Shown here: in pieces, positions 9,903 through 20,241 of the stretch
How positions within the stretch are numbered: position 1 is the first letter of the stretch
How the letters are laid out: every line of letters starts with the position of its first letter
Assembly (NCBI GenBank): GCA_004213645.1
Contig: SGZF01000001.1
Location: 83,062 to 147,061, forward strand
DNA: 64,000 bases
From: Flavobacteriales bacterium
GTDB taxonomy: Bacteria; Bacteroidota; Bacteroidia; Flavobacteriales; Flavobacteriaceae
Direction: 5' to 3'
Made by a program: the position numbers and the translations under genes
Notes under the pieces: model-generated
What the model was told of the DNA's origin: nothing
The model's database searches: none
What the model saw: only the letters and a program-made list of their open reading frames with translations

Positions 9903-10907
9903 TTATTTAAATTGGTTTAAAAATCTTATATCATTTTCAAAAAAAAGCCTTATATCTGGTATTTGATAAATAAGCATAGCTATTCTTTCTATACCTAAAC
10001 CAAATGCATATCCCGAATATTTTTCAGAATCTATATTACAATTTTCTAATACATTAGGGTCAACCATTCCACAGCCCATAATTTCTAACCAACCTGTTCC
10101 CTTTGTAATTCTATAGTCAGTTTCTGTCTCTAATCCCCAATAAATATCTACTTCTGCACTAGGTTCAGTAAATGGGAAAAAAGATGGTCTAAATCTGAGC
10201 TTTGATTTACCAAACATGGCTTTTGTGAAATACAGTATCATTTGTTTTAAGTCTGCAAATGAAACATTTTCATCGACATAAATTCCTTCTATTTGATGAA
10301 AAATACAGTGAGATCTCGAGGATATTGCTTCATTACGATAAACTCTTCCAGGTGAAATTATTTTTAGAGGAGGTGGATTATCTTCAAGATACCTTACTTG
10401 AACTGATGAAGTATGAGTTCTTAGAAGTATATCAGGGTCTTGCTGAATGAAAAAAGTATCTTGCATGTCTCTTGCAGGGTGATCCTTAGGAAGATTAAGA
10501 GCAGTGAAATTATGCCAATCATCCTCAATCTCGGGACCATCTGAAAGTTCAAAGCCAACTTTTGAGAATATATCTATAATTTTATTTTTAATTAAAGTTA
10601 TAGGGTGAAGTGAGCCAGAAGAAATTGGAAATCCAGGTTTTGTGTAATCTTCTAATAAAACTTTATTTGATTTCTTAATTCCTAACTTTAATTCATCATA
10701 TTTCTTTTGTGCTAGAATCTTTAATTCATTGATTTTTTTTCCAAATTCTTTTTTCTGATCTAATGGAACATTTTTAAAATCTGAGAAAAGATCATTTACT
10801 ATACCTTTTCTTCCAAGATATTTAATTTTCATTAAGTCAATCTCTTTAATGTCTTGAGAATTAAATTTACTTAAGTCTGTAATATGCTCTTTTAGTTTCT
10901 CTATCAT
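9903..10907 (-). CDS. pheS: Phenylalanyl-tRNA synthetase alpha subunit
   Basis: HPITLIKNKIIDIF, LRTHTSSVQ, FHQIEGIYVDENV, GFGLGIERIAML-like (GLGIERIAML). Confidence 0.96.
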   Translation of the reverse strand: MIEKLKEHITDLSKFNSQDIKEIDLMKIKYLGRKGIVNDLFSDFKNVPLDQKKEFGKKINELKILAQKKYDELKLGIKKSNKVLLEDYTKPGFPISSGSLHPITLIKNKIIDIFSKVGFELSDGPEIEDDWHNFTALNLPKDHPARDMQDTFFIQQDPDILLRTHTSSVQVRYLEDNPPPLKIISPGRVYRNEAISSRSHCIFHQIEGIYVDENVSFADLKQMILYFTKAMFGKSKLRFRPSFFPFTEPSAEVDIYWGLETETDYRITKGTGWLEIMGCGMVDPNVLENCNIDSEKYSGYAFGLGIERIAMLIYQIPDIRLFFENDIRFLNQFK

Positions 10908-10977
10908 CTTAAATTTTTTAATAAAATTAAAAGTCTGTAATTATCCTTCAGTATATTGCAAATATAAATTAAGTTTT

Positions 10978-11475
10978 ATGAATTTAATTGATTTATCAAT
11001 AATTGCAATATTAGGCTTCGGAATTATTAGAGGTTATCTAAAAGGTTTAATAATAGAAATATCAGGCTTCTTTGGAATTTTTGTATCCTTTTTTATTGCT
11101 GGTAATATTGATACTTTTATTTCTCAACAGATAATTAAATATATCGACTTAAATCTTGATTTAATAAACACAATCTCATTTATTATAATCTTTGTTTCTT
11201 GTTATTTAATTATTATTTTTATTGCTAGAGGATTCACAAAATTAGCTAAGATTGTATATCTAGGTCTTTTAAATAGTCTAATGGGTGGTCTTTTTGGAGG
11301 ATTAAAGTTTCTATTAATTTTACTAATAATTGTAAAAATTGTTTTTTCGCTTAATCTTCTATCAGTTGATTTAATCAGTGAATCATCATTAATTATCCAA
11401 TTACATATACTTTCTGAAATACTTTTTGAGTCTTTTGAAATTACTGGAGAAATCTATCAAGATAACTTAATCTAA
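10978..11475 (+). CDS. CvpA family membrane protein
   Basis: NLIDLSIIAILGFGIIRGYLKGLIIEISGFFGI, multiple TM segments. Confidence 0.85.
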   Translation: MNLIDLSIIAILGFGIIRGYLKGLIIEISGFFGIFVSFFIAGNIDTFISQQIIKYIDLNLDLINTISFIIIFVSCYLIIIFIARGFTKLAKIVYLGLLNSLMGGLFGGLKFLLILLIIVKIVFSLNLLSVDLISESSLIIQLHILSEILFESFEITGEIYQDNLI

Positions 11476-12210
11476 CACTTTAATGCCTGAAAACTTAATC
11501 CACCCAAGTGTGCCATTTTCAAGTTGAATACTTACCCAATCTTCAATCATATCTATTTGCTTAACTTTTGTTCCTTCATGAAGAAGAAATTTTAATTCAG
11601 ATATTTTATTAGGCTCAGACCAAACTTCAATCTCTTTATCATAAATAATTGCATATTTAGTATTATTTAGTTCTTTTTTTTCAAAATTTAAATATAGTAG
11701 TAAAGAGGAAAAGATTAAAAAGACTATTGATAAGCTAAAAAACAATCTTTTAAATTTGGGATCTTTTAACAGGAGATATAAAACGAATGCTGAACACAAA
11801 GACCAGATTATGATGATAAATAAAATAGACCATCCTCTCTCTGTAAAAACATCTAAGAAAATTAATTTAAAATTTTGTATTTGAGTAACTGGTAATCTTT
11901 CAATTTTATCTATTCTGAGGTTTTGGGCAAATATAAGATTTGTTGAAATATCTTTATCATTTGGGGATAAAGCTTTAGCTTTTTCATAATAATAATTGCT
12001 TTCAGGAATGTTATTTAGTTTATAGTATGTATTTCCTAGGTTAAAATATAATTCAGCACTTTCAAACCCTAAGTCTATAATATTTTGATAACCATTAACT
12101 GCGTTTTGATACTTTCCATTAGTGTAATATTCATTTGATTCCTGAAAGATGGTATTAATATCTTGGCTGTCTGATAAAATTGTCACTAATATTAAAACAA
12201 ATAGCTTCAT
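11467..12210 (-). CDS. batE: BatE-like protein (TPR + TM + SH3-like)
   Basis: TPR repeats (AELYFNLGNTYYKLNN), C-terminal GWIKFSGI; position in Bat operon. Confidence 0.75.
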   Translation of the reverse strand: MKLFVLILVTILSDSQDINTIFQESNEYYTNGKYQNAVNGYQNIIDLGFESAELYFNLGNTYYKLNNIPESNYYYEKAKALSPNDKDISTNLIFAQNLRIDKIERLPVTQIQNFKLIFLDVFTERGWSILFIIIIWSLCSAFVLYLLLKDPKFKRLFFSLSIVFLIFSSLLLYLNFEKKELNNTKYAIIYDKEIEVWSEPNKISELKFLLHEGTKVKQIDMIEDWVSIQLENGTLGWIKFSGIKVLD

Positions 12211-12213
12211 AAT

Positions 12214-13950
12214 TTAGCTTTTTAAAATTGTATTAATTACTTCTTTTGCACTTTCTAAATCGTTATTCATAACGGTATCTGATGATTTAGAAAATTTAGC
12301 TTTTTCACAATTTTCAATTAGACTGATTATTAATGATATAGTTTCTTTAGAAAATCCTTTTTCCTGAGTAATTTCTTTAATTTTTTCCTTGTTAAGACTT
12401 TCCATTCTAACTGAAGACTTAAGCATTAAACTACTAATAATACATTTTTCAATTATATCATAAAATAAATCCTTGTCTCCAAGAGATGATAGAGCAGTTT
12501 CTAGCATTTTTTTTATTTTCCTTTCTTCAGCTTTAATTGATTCAGAATAAGACTGTTTTCTTTTTTTTCTATAAGCGCTTAAAGCAATTATAGCTAGAGA
12601 TAAAATAAATGGAGATGAAGCAAGGATATAGAAAAATTGAGATTCAAAAAATATATCTCTATTAGCTGGCTTGAGGTTCCCTTTCAACTTAATAAACCTA
12701 AATGAATCATCAGAAGTTATAACATTTGAATTATCATTTGAAATAGAATTACCTATAGTTGGGCCATCATAAACATCTACTGTTAATCTGGGAGACTTTA
12801 ATACTTTATATTGTTCCGTATTAGGATCAAAGTATGAAAACTCAACTTCTTCAATTGGAAAATTTCCCTGAAACTTTGGAATTATAGTAAAAGACTTAGA
12901 AACAGACCCATTCATACCTGATAAATTTGTATTAATAAGTTCTTCTCTTTCCGGGTCAAAAAGTTCCATAGAATTCGGGACTAAGATGTTCGGTAAATCA
13001 AATAATTTTAGATTACCATTACCATTAACTTTGAGTTCAGCCGTAAATGATTCAGTAGCTCGCAATGAACTTTTGTTTAAAATTACATCAAAGTCAAATT
13101 GACCAACTGCTCCAGTAAAGCTGTCGGGTTTGCCTGCTCTGGGCAAATCCTTAACATTAATTTTTCTCATTCCAGTTGAAATAAATTGAGAAGTTCGATC
13201 ATAAATAACATTTCCAAAAAAGTCTCGTTTATCAGTTGGAACATCTAAAACTAAGTTTAATGATAAGGGAGATATTTCAAGCTCTCCTGATTTTTGAGGA
13301 TAAAGTACCACTTTCCTCCACTCAACGACATTATAATCTTGACCTCTGTAAATTTCTCTTTGAACTTTTAGCTGGGGTATCTTTATTGTTTGACTCCAAA
13401 AGTCTTTATAATTAGGAGTCTCATTTTCTCTTGCGTCAGAAATATTAATTGGAGCTTTGTAATATAGTTTATATATAACTGTGATTGGCTCATTTAAATA
13501 TGGTGAGCCTTTTGAAACTAGCGCACGAAGCTCAATATCATCATCATTGTAATATTGTGTGACTGAATCTGATGGCTGATTAACTGAATCTGTTATAAAA
13601 ACTTCCAATGGAAGAGACTTATATATTTCCCCTTCAATCTCTATAGACGCTTGAGTAATCTTTAAATTTCCCTTTTTAAGAGGTTTTAAAAAATAGGAAT
13701 ATGTTTTTGAAAAGCTTCTTTCTCCATTTACATATGAAGTTTTTATTGACTGATTTGGACCTCCTATAACCTGAAAGTTTTCAAAATTTGGTGGTGAAAA
13801 GTTATCTCCATTTTGATTCATAACAAAGTCTACTCTTAATCTTTCATTGAGACCCAGTTTAGATTTACTTACTGATGCGTCAAATTTAACCTGCGAAGAC
13901 AGAATTAATGAATTAAGTAAAAGAAATAATATGTAAAATTTTTTTACCAA
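12214..13950 (-). CDS. batD: BatD family protein
   Basis: N-terminal signal, FDASVSKSKLGLNERLRVDF, beta-rich ectodomain, C-terminal TM; operon position. Confidence 0.85.
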   Translation of the reverse strand: MVKKFYILFLLLNSLILSSQVKFDASVSKSKLGLNERLRVDFVMNQNGDNFSPPNFENFQVIGGPNQSIKTSYVNGERSFSKTYSYFLKPLKKGNLKITQASIEIEGEIYKSLPLEVFITDSVNQPSDSVTQYYNDDDIELRALVSKGSPYLNEPITVIYKLYYKAPINISDARENETPNYKDFWSQTIKIPQLKVQREIYRGQDYNVVEWRKVVLYPQKSGELEISPLSLNLVLDVPTDKRDFFGNVIYDRTSQFISTGMRKINVKDLPRAGKPDSFTGAVGQFDFDVILNKSSLRATESFTAELKVNGNGNLKLFDLPNILVPNSMELFDPEREELINTNLSGMNGSVSKSFTIIPKFQGNFPIEEVEFSYFDPNTEQYKVLKSPRLTVDVYDGPTIGNSISNDNSNVITSDDSFRFIKLKGNLKPANRDIFFESQFFYILASSPFILSLAIIALSAYRKKRKQSYSESIKAEERKIKKMLETALSSLGDKDLFYDIIEKCIISSLMLKSSVRMESLNKEKIKEITQEKGFSKETISLIISLIENCEKAKFSKSSDTVMNNDLESAKEVINTILKS

Positions 13951-14681
13951 TCTTTTTCAGCTTTTTTTGTTGTTTGAACTTTTTTCTTTCCAGATTTAAG
14001 TTTTTCATTTAAATCTTTTTCTATATTATTTACAGCTTCAAGAAGATTTTCCATTTGTTGTTTTGAAAGTCCTCCTCCTTGATCATCTTCTTTTTTGTCA
14101 TCCTTTTCTTTGGGTTTTTCCTTTTCTGATTCAGAGTTTTTATCACTAGCTTGATCTTGATCTTCATTTTCTTTTTGATCGTCTGATTTATCTTTCTTTT
14201 CCTCCTCTGAATCATCCTTGTCTTTGGAATTTTGTCTTTTGTCACCTTCAAGAAACTTTTTGGCTAATGCATAATTATATCTAGTTTCTTCATCCTCAGA
14301 GTTATTTCTCAGTGCATTTTTGTATGCATCAACTGCTTGAGCATAGTCCTTTTTCTTCATATACGTGTTTCCTAAATTATGAAAAGCAGAATGTTTTTCA
14401 TGATCAATTTCGGAAATTTTTTGTGTTTTGAAATACTCTTGAATTGCTTCGTCATAGTTTTTATTTTTGAATAACAGATTTCCTAAATTATGAGATGCTT
14501 CAGACTGTGTTTTACCCTTTGAAATAGCTTTCCTATATTCAACTTCTGCTTGAGTATAATTTTCACTATTAGAGTTTTTATTTCCAGAATTAACAAAATT
14601 GTTTGGATCACTTTGACTGTAAGTTGATATAGTTAATATTAAAAAAATGAATTGTATTAATTTTCTATTTTTCATTTTCAT
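13944..14681 (-). CDS. batC: BatC-like TPR protein with charged low-complexity C-terminal region
   Basis: ASHNLGNLLFKNKNYDEAI/FHNLGNTYMKKKDYAQAVDAYKNALR TPRs; Lys/Glu/Asp-rich tail. Confidence 0.82.
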   Translation of the reverse strand: MKMKNRKLIQFIFLILTISTYSQSDPNNFVNSGNKNSNSENYTQAEVEYRKAISKGKTQSEASHNLGNLLFKNKNYDEAIQEYFKTQKISEIDHEKHSAFHNLGNTYMKKKDYAQAVDAYKNALRNNSEDEETRYNYALAKKFLEGDKRQNSKDKDDSEEEKKDKSDDQKENEDQDQASDKNSESEKEKPKEKDDKKEDDQGGGLSKQQMENLLEAVNNIEKDLNEKLKSGKKKVQTTKKAEKDW

Positions 14682-15705
14682 TAAAGAGGTTTAAATTCTG
14701 TATCCAGCTTGTTTTTGTTTGAAATATAAAAATATCAGAGATTATACACAACAATGATAAAATTAAAAATACTTGAAATTGTTGTTTATACTCAACAAAC
14801 TGTGAAGTTTCAAATTCTGATTTATCTATTTTTTCTAGTGTTGTTTTTACAATATTTAAAGCTTCTTCTGTGCTATTTCCATCGACATACTCACCTTTAG
14901 ACGAATTAGCTATTTTATTTAAAATAGTACTGTTCCTTTTAGTAATGACTACCTCACCATTACTATCTTTTTTGTAAGAATCAACTCTTCCATCAATTTT
15001 TATTGGAATTGTTGTGCCTGAATCTTGTCCAACTCCTACTGTAATAAGATTAATATTATTTTCAGAGATTAAGTTTAAAAGAGCATCAGGAATATCATCA
15101 TGATCTTCCCCATCAGAAATAAGAATTAAAACTCTATTTGTTTCAGAATTTTTATCAAAGAAATTTACTGATAAATTTAATGCTGCATCTATTGAGGTTC
15201 CTTGAGAAGATAACATATTAGTATCTATTATTTGTAAAAAATTTTTTACTGAAGCAAAATCGGTAGTAAGAGGAACCTGTGGAATAGCCTGAGCAGCATA
15301 TGCAACAATACCTACCCTGTCACTACTTAATGAGTTAATTATTTCTGAGATAATTCTTTTTGATCTCAAAAGTCTATTTGGAGCTACATCTTCAGCTAAC
15401 ATACTCTTTGAAACATCTATTGCAAATACAATATCAACTCCCTCTCTATTAATGGATTTTAATTCTGTACCTATCTTTGGATTTGCTAATGCAACAATAA
15501 GAAATAAAATTGCAAACGATTCCAATACTAATTTTAAATTAAGTTTAAAATTTGATCTGTTAGGGCTAATATGATTTAGTAATTCTGTATCTGAATAGGA
15601 TTTCTGTACTTTTTTTCTCCACGACATATATAGTAAATTAATGATAATCAATATTGGAATTAATATTGCTAAATAAAGGAAGTTAGGACTGTCAAATAAA
15701 TACAT
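14665..15705 (-). CDS. batB: BatB, VWA-domain membrane protein
   Basis: VDIVFAIDVSKSMLAEDVAPNRL MIDAS motif, flanking TMs. Confidence 0.88.
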   Translation of the reverse strand: MYLFDSPNFLYLAILIPILIIINLLYMSWRKKVQKSYSDTELLNHISPNRSNFKLNLKLVLESFAILFLIVALANPKIGTELKSINREGVDIVFAIDVSKSMLAEDVAPNRLLRSKRIISEIINSLSSDRVGIVAYAAQAIPQVPLTTDFASVKNFLQIIDTNMLSSQGTSIDAALNLSVNFFDKNSETNRVLILISDGEDHDDIPDALLNLISENNINLITVGVGQDSGTTIPIKIDGRVDSYKKDSNGEVVITKRNSTILNKIANSSKGEYVDGNSTEEALNIVKTTLEKIDKSEFETSQFVEYKQQFQVFLILSLLCIISDIFIFQTKTSWIQNLNLFNENEK

Positions 15706-16709
15706 TATATAAAACTTCTAAATATTAATTTTCTAGTAATTATTTCTAATAGAAATAGAATAAACCCAATTAAAACAAAGGATCTATATTTTTCAGAAAT
15801 ATTTGTAAATATAGTTTCTGTTATCTCAGTCTTTTCTAATTTATTAATTTCATCATAAATATTTTGCAACTCAAGATTATCTGTAGCTCTAAAATACCTT
15901 CCTGAAGTTTTTTCAGAAATATAATTAAGAAGATCCTCATCAATTTCTACTTTCGTTAATGCAAATTGAAAATCCCCGTTAGGGAGAATAGATACTGGAG
16001 CTAAAGCTCTACCATTTGTTCCAAGACCAATTGTATATGTTTTAATTTCATATTCAGCAGCTAATTCAGCTGCAATTCTTGGATCAATAAATCCAGAATT
16101 ATTTACACCATCTGTCAGAAGTATTATAACTTTACTTTTAGCAGTACTTTCCTTCAACCTATTAACTGCTGTAGTTAAACCCATCCCTATTGCAGTTCCA
16201 TCCTCTAGGAGTGACTCGTAATTTATATCTGATAAAGATTGCTTTAAAATTAACTTATCTGTTGTAACTGGAGTCTTTGTATAGCTTTCTGCCGCATATA
16301 CAACAAGCCCTATTCTATCATTAGGTCTATCATCTATAAAATTAGATGCAACACTCTTTAATGCAGATAGTCTGTCTGGCTTAAGATCTTTGGAAAGCAT
16401 ACTTGATGAAATATCTATAACCATAACAATATCTATACCTCTAGATGATTTTATCCTTTTTGAGGTTGACTCTGATTGAGGCCTTGAAAGAGCTATCACT
16501 ATAAATATTATTGCCAGAATTCTTAATATATAAAGAATAGGTCTTAACCTTGAAATTAATGATCTATTAAATTTAAGTAAGGATAATGATGAATATCTTA
16601 AAGTGGCTTGGGTTAATTTTCCATATTTATACCAAAATAAAATAGTAAATGGGATTATAATAAAAATTATAAGATACCCAGGGTCCGCTAAATATAAATC
16701 TTTAAACAT
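15705..16709 (-). CDS. batA: BatA, VWA-domain membrane protein
   Basis: IDIVMVIDISSSMLSKDLKPDRL MIDAS motif, TMs at both ends. Confidence 0.9.
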   Translation of the reverse strand: MFKDLYLADPGYLIIFIIIPFTILFWYKYGKLTQATLRYSSLSLLKFNRSLISRLRPILYILRILAIIFIVIALSRPQSESTSKRIKSSRGIDIVMVIDISSSMLSKDLKPDRLSALKSVASNFIDDRPNDRIGLVVYAAESYTKTPVTTDKLILKQSLSDINYESLLEDGTAIGMGLTTAVNRLKESTAKSKVIILLTDGVNNSGFIDPRIAAELAAEYEIKTYTIGLGTNGRALAPVSILPNGDFQFALTKVEIDEDLLNYISEKTSGRYFRATDNLELQNIYDEINKLEKTEITETIFTNISEKYRSFVLIGFILFLLEIITRKLIFRSFI

Positions 16710-18280
16710 TATAATTCCTTTATGATATCAAAACTTTCTAAAATTCTTGTTTCTATTTCTCCTGCATATCTATCATCATCTCGATATACTATTATAAGTT
16801 TAATTGTCTTTTTTTCATAGGGGAGAATAATTGATGTAAAAATTGACCTATGCAAATCATTGTTTATTTCAATATCTAAACTACCAAAAAGTCTTAAACC
16901 TTTATCTCCAGATTTTATTGTAAACTGATCATCTTTCACTAGAATATTTTTAGATCCTAAATTTTGAAATTGAGTTATAAGTTCATTTTTTAAAATATCT
17001 AAGTTTAAAGGTGTTTCATCCTTAACAACATTCTTAAAATCAAGTGATAGATAAAAAGAGTCATCAAAGTCTCCTAATACAAATTTCTTGTCTTCAATAC
17101 TGTCGTTAATTCTCTCTAGAATATTCGGGGTATTCAATTGAACAGGGGGAGAACCGTATTGACTTATGTACCAATCCTTTCCCAGCAACTTCTTTGTGGG
17201 ATTCAATAATAAGGTGTCTCTTACAGGGTAATATCCAAATATTAGAGTAGATATAATAATTAATGACGATATTAAGACAAATGCATATTTTAAAAAATTT
17301 AAAATATTTTCTGTTAAATTGAGATTTTTATCTTTAGTCTCCGGTTCTTCAACTAAACTATATTTTTCTTTGTAAATTCTTTCAGTGGCATCAATAAAGT
17401 TCTTTATGGTCGATAGATCATTATTAACATCATTCTTTGTGGGTAGAGACTTTGCAAACTTGATTAAATCTGATTTTGTAAAAAGATTTTCGAGTTTACT
17501 GATTTCTTTTTTTTCAAAATTATAATTTCCACTATCCTTTAGCATATTTATTCGCAAAATAAGCTCTTGAGATGTGCTTTCCATGGCTGGAATATTAACT
17601 TGAGATTCTAAATATTCTCTAAAAATGTCAATTAAAATTGTGTAGTACTCTTTAAACTCAATTTGAGAGTTAGGATCATAAGTGTCAAGGTGACTTAATT
17701 TTTCAATTGCAATTTCATGTAATGACTTTATGTTTTCCTTAGAATTATTGTTCTTGTTTATTAGATTATATCTGTAGAACGAATAGGCTGTAACTATAAG
17801 AAAGAAAACTATTATAATATTAAATAATAAATTTTGATAATTTCTTTTAACAGGAATTAAAGGCTTTATATCATATAGATTTTGCTTAAGAGTATCTACT
17901 TCAACATCATTAATAATTACCAACAGTGAATCACTAAATTTAATAGTTTGGTCAAAGAATATTTTTTGAGGAGGGATCCAATATTCTCCTGGCTCAAAAT
18001 TAATTAATGAATATTTTTTTAAAATTGTGGATGATTCATTTATTGTATCGGTTGAATAGACATTTAGTAACTCAAAGGGCATGAAGTTTGGATTCTCGTC
18101 AAAACCTATATTATATTGATTTTTAGAAACAATCTCAATCTGAAATTTAATCTCCTGACCAATTTTAAATTGCGTACTGTCTGTAACAGTTTTTATTTCA
18201 ATATTTGGATCAAAAGATGCTGATTGAGCAACTAAAAAAGTAGAAAATACTGAACAAAAAAACAATACTGTTTTCTTCAT
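16709..18280 (-). CDS. BatD-like/DUF4381-like membrane protein with additional C-terminal domain
   Basis: Signal peptide, short beta ectodomain, TM (LLFNIIIVFFLIVTAYSF), helical cytoplasmic part, second TM, then ~190 aa domain; operon position between DUF58 and BatA. Confidence 0.65.
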   Translation of the reverse strand: MKKTVLFFCSVFSTFLVAQSASFDPNIEIKTVTDSTQFKIGQEIKFQIEIVSKNQYNIGFDENPNFMPFELLNVYSTDTINESSTILKKYSLINFEPGEYWIPPQKIFFDQTIKFSDSLLVIINDVEVDTLKQNLYDIKPLIPVKRNYQNLLFNIIIVFFLIVTAYSFYRYNLINKNNNSKENIKSLHEIAIEKLSHLDTYDPNSQIEFKEYYTILIDIFREYLESQVNIPAMESTSQELILRINMLKDSGNYNFEKKEISKLENLFTKSDLIKFAKSLPTKNDVNNDLSTIKNFIDATERIYKEKYSLVEEPETKDKNLNLTENILNFLKYAFVLISSLIIISTLIFGYYPVRDTLLLNPTKKLLGKDWYISQYGSPPVQLNTPNILERINDSIEDKKFVLGDFDDSFYLSLDFKNVVKDETPLNLDILKNELITQFQNLGSKNILVKDDQFTIKSGDKGLRLFGSLDIEINNDLHRSIFTSIILPYEKKTIKLIIVYRDDDRYAGEIETRILESFDIIKEL

Positions 18281-18282
18281 CT

Positions 18283-19146
18283 TTATCTATGTTTAAAATA
18301 TCCTAGAAGTTTTTTAACATAACTTTGGTCAACCATACAGTTAATAACTCCTGCTCCATTTTTAGTAAATAGACTCTCAAAGTTTTTAATTGATAAGTTA
18401 TAATTTAAGGAGTAACTATTTCGAATTTTTTTTGATGATGTATCTACCCAGACTAATTCATCTGACTCTGCATCAATCATTGGAACAAAACCTAGTTTGG
18501 GTATTTCGGTTTCCATTTGATCAAAAATTCTTATACCTGTTAAATCAAATTTTTTTGCTGATAATTTTAGGGACTTATTATAATCACTATCAATAAAATC
18601 TGATAATACAAATACAATTGCTTTTTTTTGAATAACACTTAATAAAAACTTAAGAGATTTATCAATGCTAGTTCTAGAACTTTTAGGTTTAAATTCAAGT
18701 AGCTCTCTTATGATTCTTAATATGTGCTTCTTTCCTTTGTTAGGGGGTATAAATAGTTCTATTGAATCAGTAAAAAGAATTGCCCCAACCTTATCATTAT
18801 TCTTAAGGGCTGAAAATGCTAATGTTGCTGCAATTTCAGTTACAATTTCTTTTTTTAATTTATTTCTAGTTGCAAAGTTTTTTGAACCACTAACATCGAT
18901 AAGCAACATTAAGGTTAATTCTCTTTCTTCTTCAAAAATTTTGATAAATGGCTCATTATATCTAGCAGTAACATTCCAGTCAATTGACCTAATATCATCA
19001 CCAAATTCATATTTTCTAACTTCACTAAAGGTCATACCCCTACCTTTAAAGGTGCTAAGATATTCTCCTCCAAATATGTTATCACTTAGTCTTCTACTTT
19101 TTATTTCAATTTGTCTTACTTTCTTAAGTAATTCTTTAGAATTCAT
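18283..19146 (-). CDS. DUF58 domain protein
   Basis: GRGMTFSEVRKYEFGDDIRSIDWNVTARYNEPFIKIFEEERE signature, VWA-like LLIDVSGS. Confidence 0.93.
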   Translation of the reverse strand: MNSKELLKKVRQIEIKSRRLSDNIFGGEYLSTFKGRGMTFSEVRKYEFGDDIRSIDWNVTARYNEPFIKIFEEERELTLMLLIDVSGSKNFATRNKLKKEIVTEIAATLAFSALKNNDKVGAILFTDSIELFIPPNKGKKHILRIIRELLEFKPKSSRTSIDKSLKFLLSVIQKKAIVFVLSDFIDSDYNKSLKLSAKKFDLTGIRIFDQMETEIPKLGFVPMIDAESDELVWVDTSSKKIRNSYSLNYNLSIKNFESLFTKNGAGVINCMVDQSYVKKLLGYFKHR

Positions 19147-19149
19147 TAA

Positions 19150-20154
19150 TTATGGTACTTCTACAGTATTAACGATTTGTTTAATTACATCTTCAGATGT
19201 TATGTTTTCAGCTTCAGCTTCATATGTTAAACCTATTCTATGCCTCAAAACATCAGTTACTACCTCTCTGACATCCTCAGGTATTACAAAACCTCTATGC
19301 TTTATAAAGGCGAAACATTTAGAAGCTAATGCAAGATTTATACTTCCCCTTGGAGATGCTCCAAATGATATAAGGGGTGATAGGTTATTTAGATTATATT
19401 TTTCTGGGTATCGAGTGCAAAATATCAAATCAAGAATATACTTTTCTATTTTTTCATCCATGTAAACATCATTAACAACTCCCTGAGCAGATGTAATTTG
19501 TTTTGTTGTAACTACTGATTTAATTTTTTGAGTTGAGGAAGAAAGATTCATGTTAATAATTTTCTGTTCCTCCTCAAGTTTTGGATAATCAACAACAACT
19601 TTAAGCATAAATCTATCAATCTGCGCTTCTGGAAGAGGATATGTCCCTTCTTGCTCAACTGGGTTTTGGGTCGCCATAACCAAAAATGGATCAGCTAATT
19701 TAAAAGTTTTATCCCCAATAGTAACTTGCTTTTCTTGCATTGCTTCCAGTAAAGCAGATTGAACTTTAGCAGGAGCTCTATTTATCTCATCAGCTAAAAC
19801 AAAATTTGCAAATACTGGTCCTTGTTTAATAGAAAAGTTTCCTTCTTTCATATTATATATCATAGTCCCTACAACATCTGCTGGGAGCAGATCAGGAGTA
19901 AATTGGATTCTACTAAATGATCCCTTTACTGCACTACTTAAACTATTTATTGCTAATGTCTTAGCCAGTCCAGGAACTCCCTCCAGCAAAATATGTCCTT
20001 TACCAAGTAGACCTATTAGTAACCTTTCAATCATTTTCTTTTGGCCAATTATTTTTTTGTTTATTTCCATTGAAAGAAGATCAACAAAAGCACTCTCTTT
20101 TTTTATTAGCTCATCTTTTTGATTTAAATCAACATTTGTTATTTTATCGCTCAT
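19150..20154 (-). CDS. MoxR family AAA ATPase
   Basis: GHILLEGVPGLAKT, RIQFTPDLLPADVVGT, DEINRAPAKVQSALLEAMQE. Confidence 0.96.
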   Translation of the reverse strand: MSDKITNVDLNQKDELIKKESAFVDLLSMEINKKIIGQKKMIERLLIGLLGKGHILLEGVPGLAKTLAINSLSSAVKGSFSRIQFTPDLLPADVVGTMIYNMKEGNFSIKQGPVFANFVLADEINRAPAKVQSALLEAMQEKQVTIGDKTFKLADPFLVMATQNPVEQEGTYPLPEAQIDRFMLKVVVDYPKLEEEQKIINMNLSSSTQKIKSVVTTKQITSAQGVVNDVYMDEKIEKYILDLIFCTRYPEKYNLNNLSPLISFGASPRGSINLALASKCFAFIKHRGFVIPEDVREVVTDVLRHRIGLTYEAEAENITSEDVIKQIVNTVEVP

Positions 20155-20207
20155 ATTTAATGAATTTAATTATTCAAATTTCAAAATTTATTAGTAAAAT
20201 CCTTGTT

Positions 20208-20241
20208 AATAATTGGTTAAATTGAATGATAACCAATTATT
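20208..20241. repeat. 12-bp perfect inverted repeat (AATAATTGGTTA - 10 nt - TAACCAATTATT) at the 3' end of hflX
   Basis: Read directly from sequence; forms a hairpin immediately after the hflX stop codon. Confidence 0.7.

Noticed and set aside
14030-14251. 73-aa Lys/Met-rich ORF inside batC
   Set aside because: Frame-shifted reading of the acidic/lysine low-complexity tail of BatC; composition artefact.
18665-19465. 266-aa plus-strand ORF opposite DUF58/moxR
   Set aside because: Shadow ORF antisense to two strongly conserved genes; hydrophobic, Ser/Leu-rich composition typical of reverse-complemented AT-rich coding sequence.
11467-20154. moxR-DUF58-Bat operon as a novel system
   Set aside because: Gene content and order correspond to the known Bacteroides aerotolerance (Bat) operon; only the extra C-terminal domain at 16709-18280 was retained as a finding.
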